Shown here piece by piece: positions 13,943-13,997 of a DNA stretch of 13,997 nucleotides. Position 1 is the stretch's first letter, and each line of letters opens with the position of its first letter. A program made the position numbers and the translations under genes. This DNA comes from Caccousia sp900752115 (GTDB lineage: Bacteria; Bacillota; Clostridia; Oscillospirales; Acutalibacteraceae), in contig CABRNB010000076.1 in NCBI GenBank assembly GCA_902472225.1, positions 1 through 13,997 on the forward strand, written 5' to 3'. The notes beneath the pieces were generated by a model that worked only from the letters and a program-made list of their open reading frames with translations, was not told the origin of the DNA and did no database searches.

Positions 13943-13997
13943 GCCTCTGTAGCTCAGTTGGTAGAGCAGGGGACTGAAAATCCCCGTGTCGGTGGTT
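13943..13997 (+). tRNA. tRNA-Phe (GAA), 3' part beyond the window
   Basis: The first 55 nt of a tRNA are present: acceptor 5' strand GCCTCTG, then TA, D arm GCTC...GAGC, and anticodon arm GGGGA-CTGAAAA-TCCCC with anticodon GAA. The T arm begins with GGTGG-TT and is cut by the window end. It follows tRNA-Asp after 5 nt in the same operon. Confidence 0.93.

Noticed and set aside
1..13997. Mobile elements, CRISPR array, phage or defence genes
   Set aside because: No transposase or integrase motifs, spaced direct repeats or terminal inverted repeats were seen. All genes are recognisable core functions or common families in a single orientation, and no integrated element lies at the visible tRNAs, although the region beyond tRNA-Phe is outside the window.

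Overview
The window is an ordinary, densely packed stretch of bacterial core chromosome. Base composition is roughly balanced. Every gene is on the + strand, Shine-Dalgarno sites are strong, three of the chosen starts are TTG, and the promoters look like sigma-A sites. The gene content (rbgA-rnhB-yraN, a YerC-type TrpR-like regulator, the Bacillus-like single-chain LonA, tRNAs with encoded CCA) fits a Firmicute, most probably a moderately GC-rich clostridium of the Oscillospiraceae/Ruminococcaceae type. The family placement is inference from gene content and style, not from a database match.

Layout. (1) 1-2570: the 3' part of rbgA (50S assembly GTPase), then rnhB, yraN and an M19-family dipeptidase. 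They are joined by overlaps or gaps of a few bases and read as one transcription unit. (2) 2567-5009: a near-consensus promoter sits on the stop codon of the dipeptidase gene. It precedes an untranslated leader of about 200 nt, then thrC (threonine synthase) and a metallophosphoesterase gene 4 nt downstream. (3) 5050-11649: a protein-quality-control block of tig, clpP, clpX, lon and ysxC (engB), led by an extended -10 promoter. Long GC-rich hairpins lie in the tig-clpP and clpX-lon gaps. (4) 11668-13696: a second small unit with its own promoter, holding yerC, a class I SAM methyltransferase gene (ATGA overlap) and hslO (Hsp33). (5) 13705-13997: a strong promoter driving tRNA-Val(UAC), tRNA-Asp(GUC) and tRNA-Phe(GAA). 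The last tRNA is cut by the window end.

Together the genes cover ribosome assembly (RbgA, YsxC), nascent-chain folding (trigger factor), ATP-dependent proteolysis (ClpXP, Lon), redox-regulated holdase activity (Hsp33), RNA/DNA hybrid repair (RNase HII) and threonine synthesis.

I found no mobile element, CRISPR array, phage gene or novel multi-gene system. The points worth a second look are small: the thrC leader and a possible decayed Cys-rich mini-gene inside it, three unexplained inverted repeats between quality-control genes, and an acceptor-stem mismatch in tRNA-Val.
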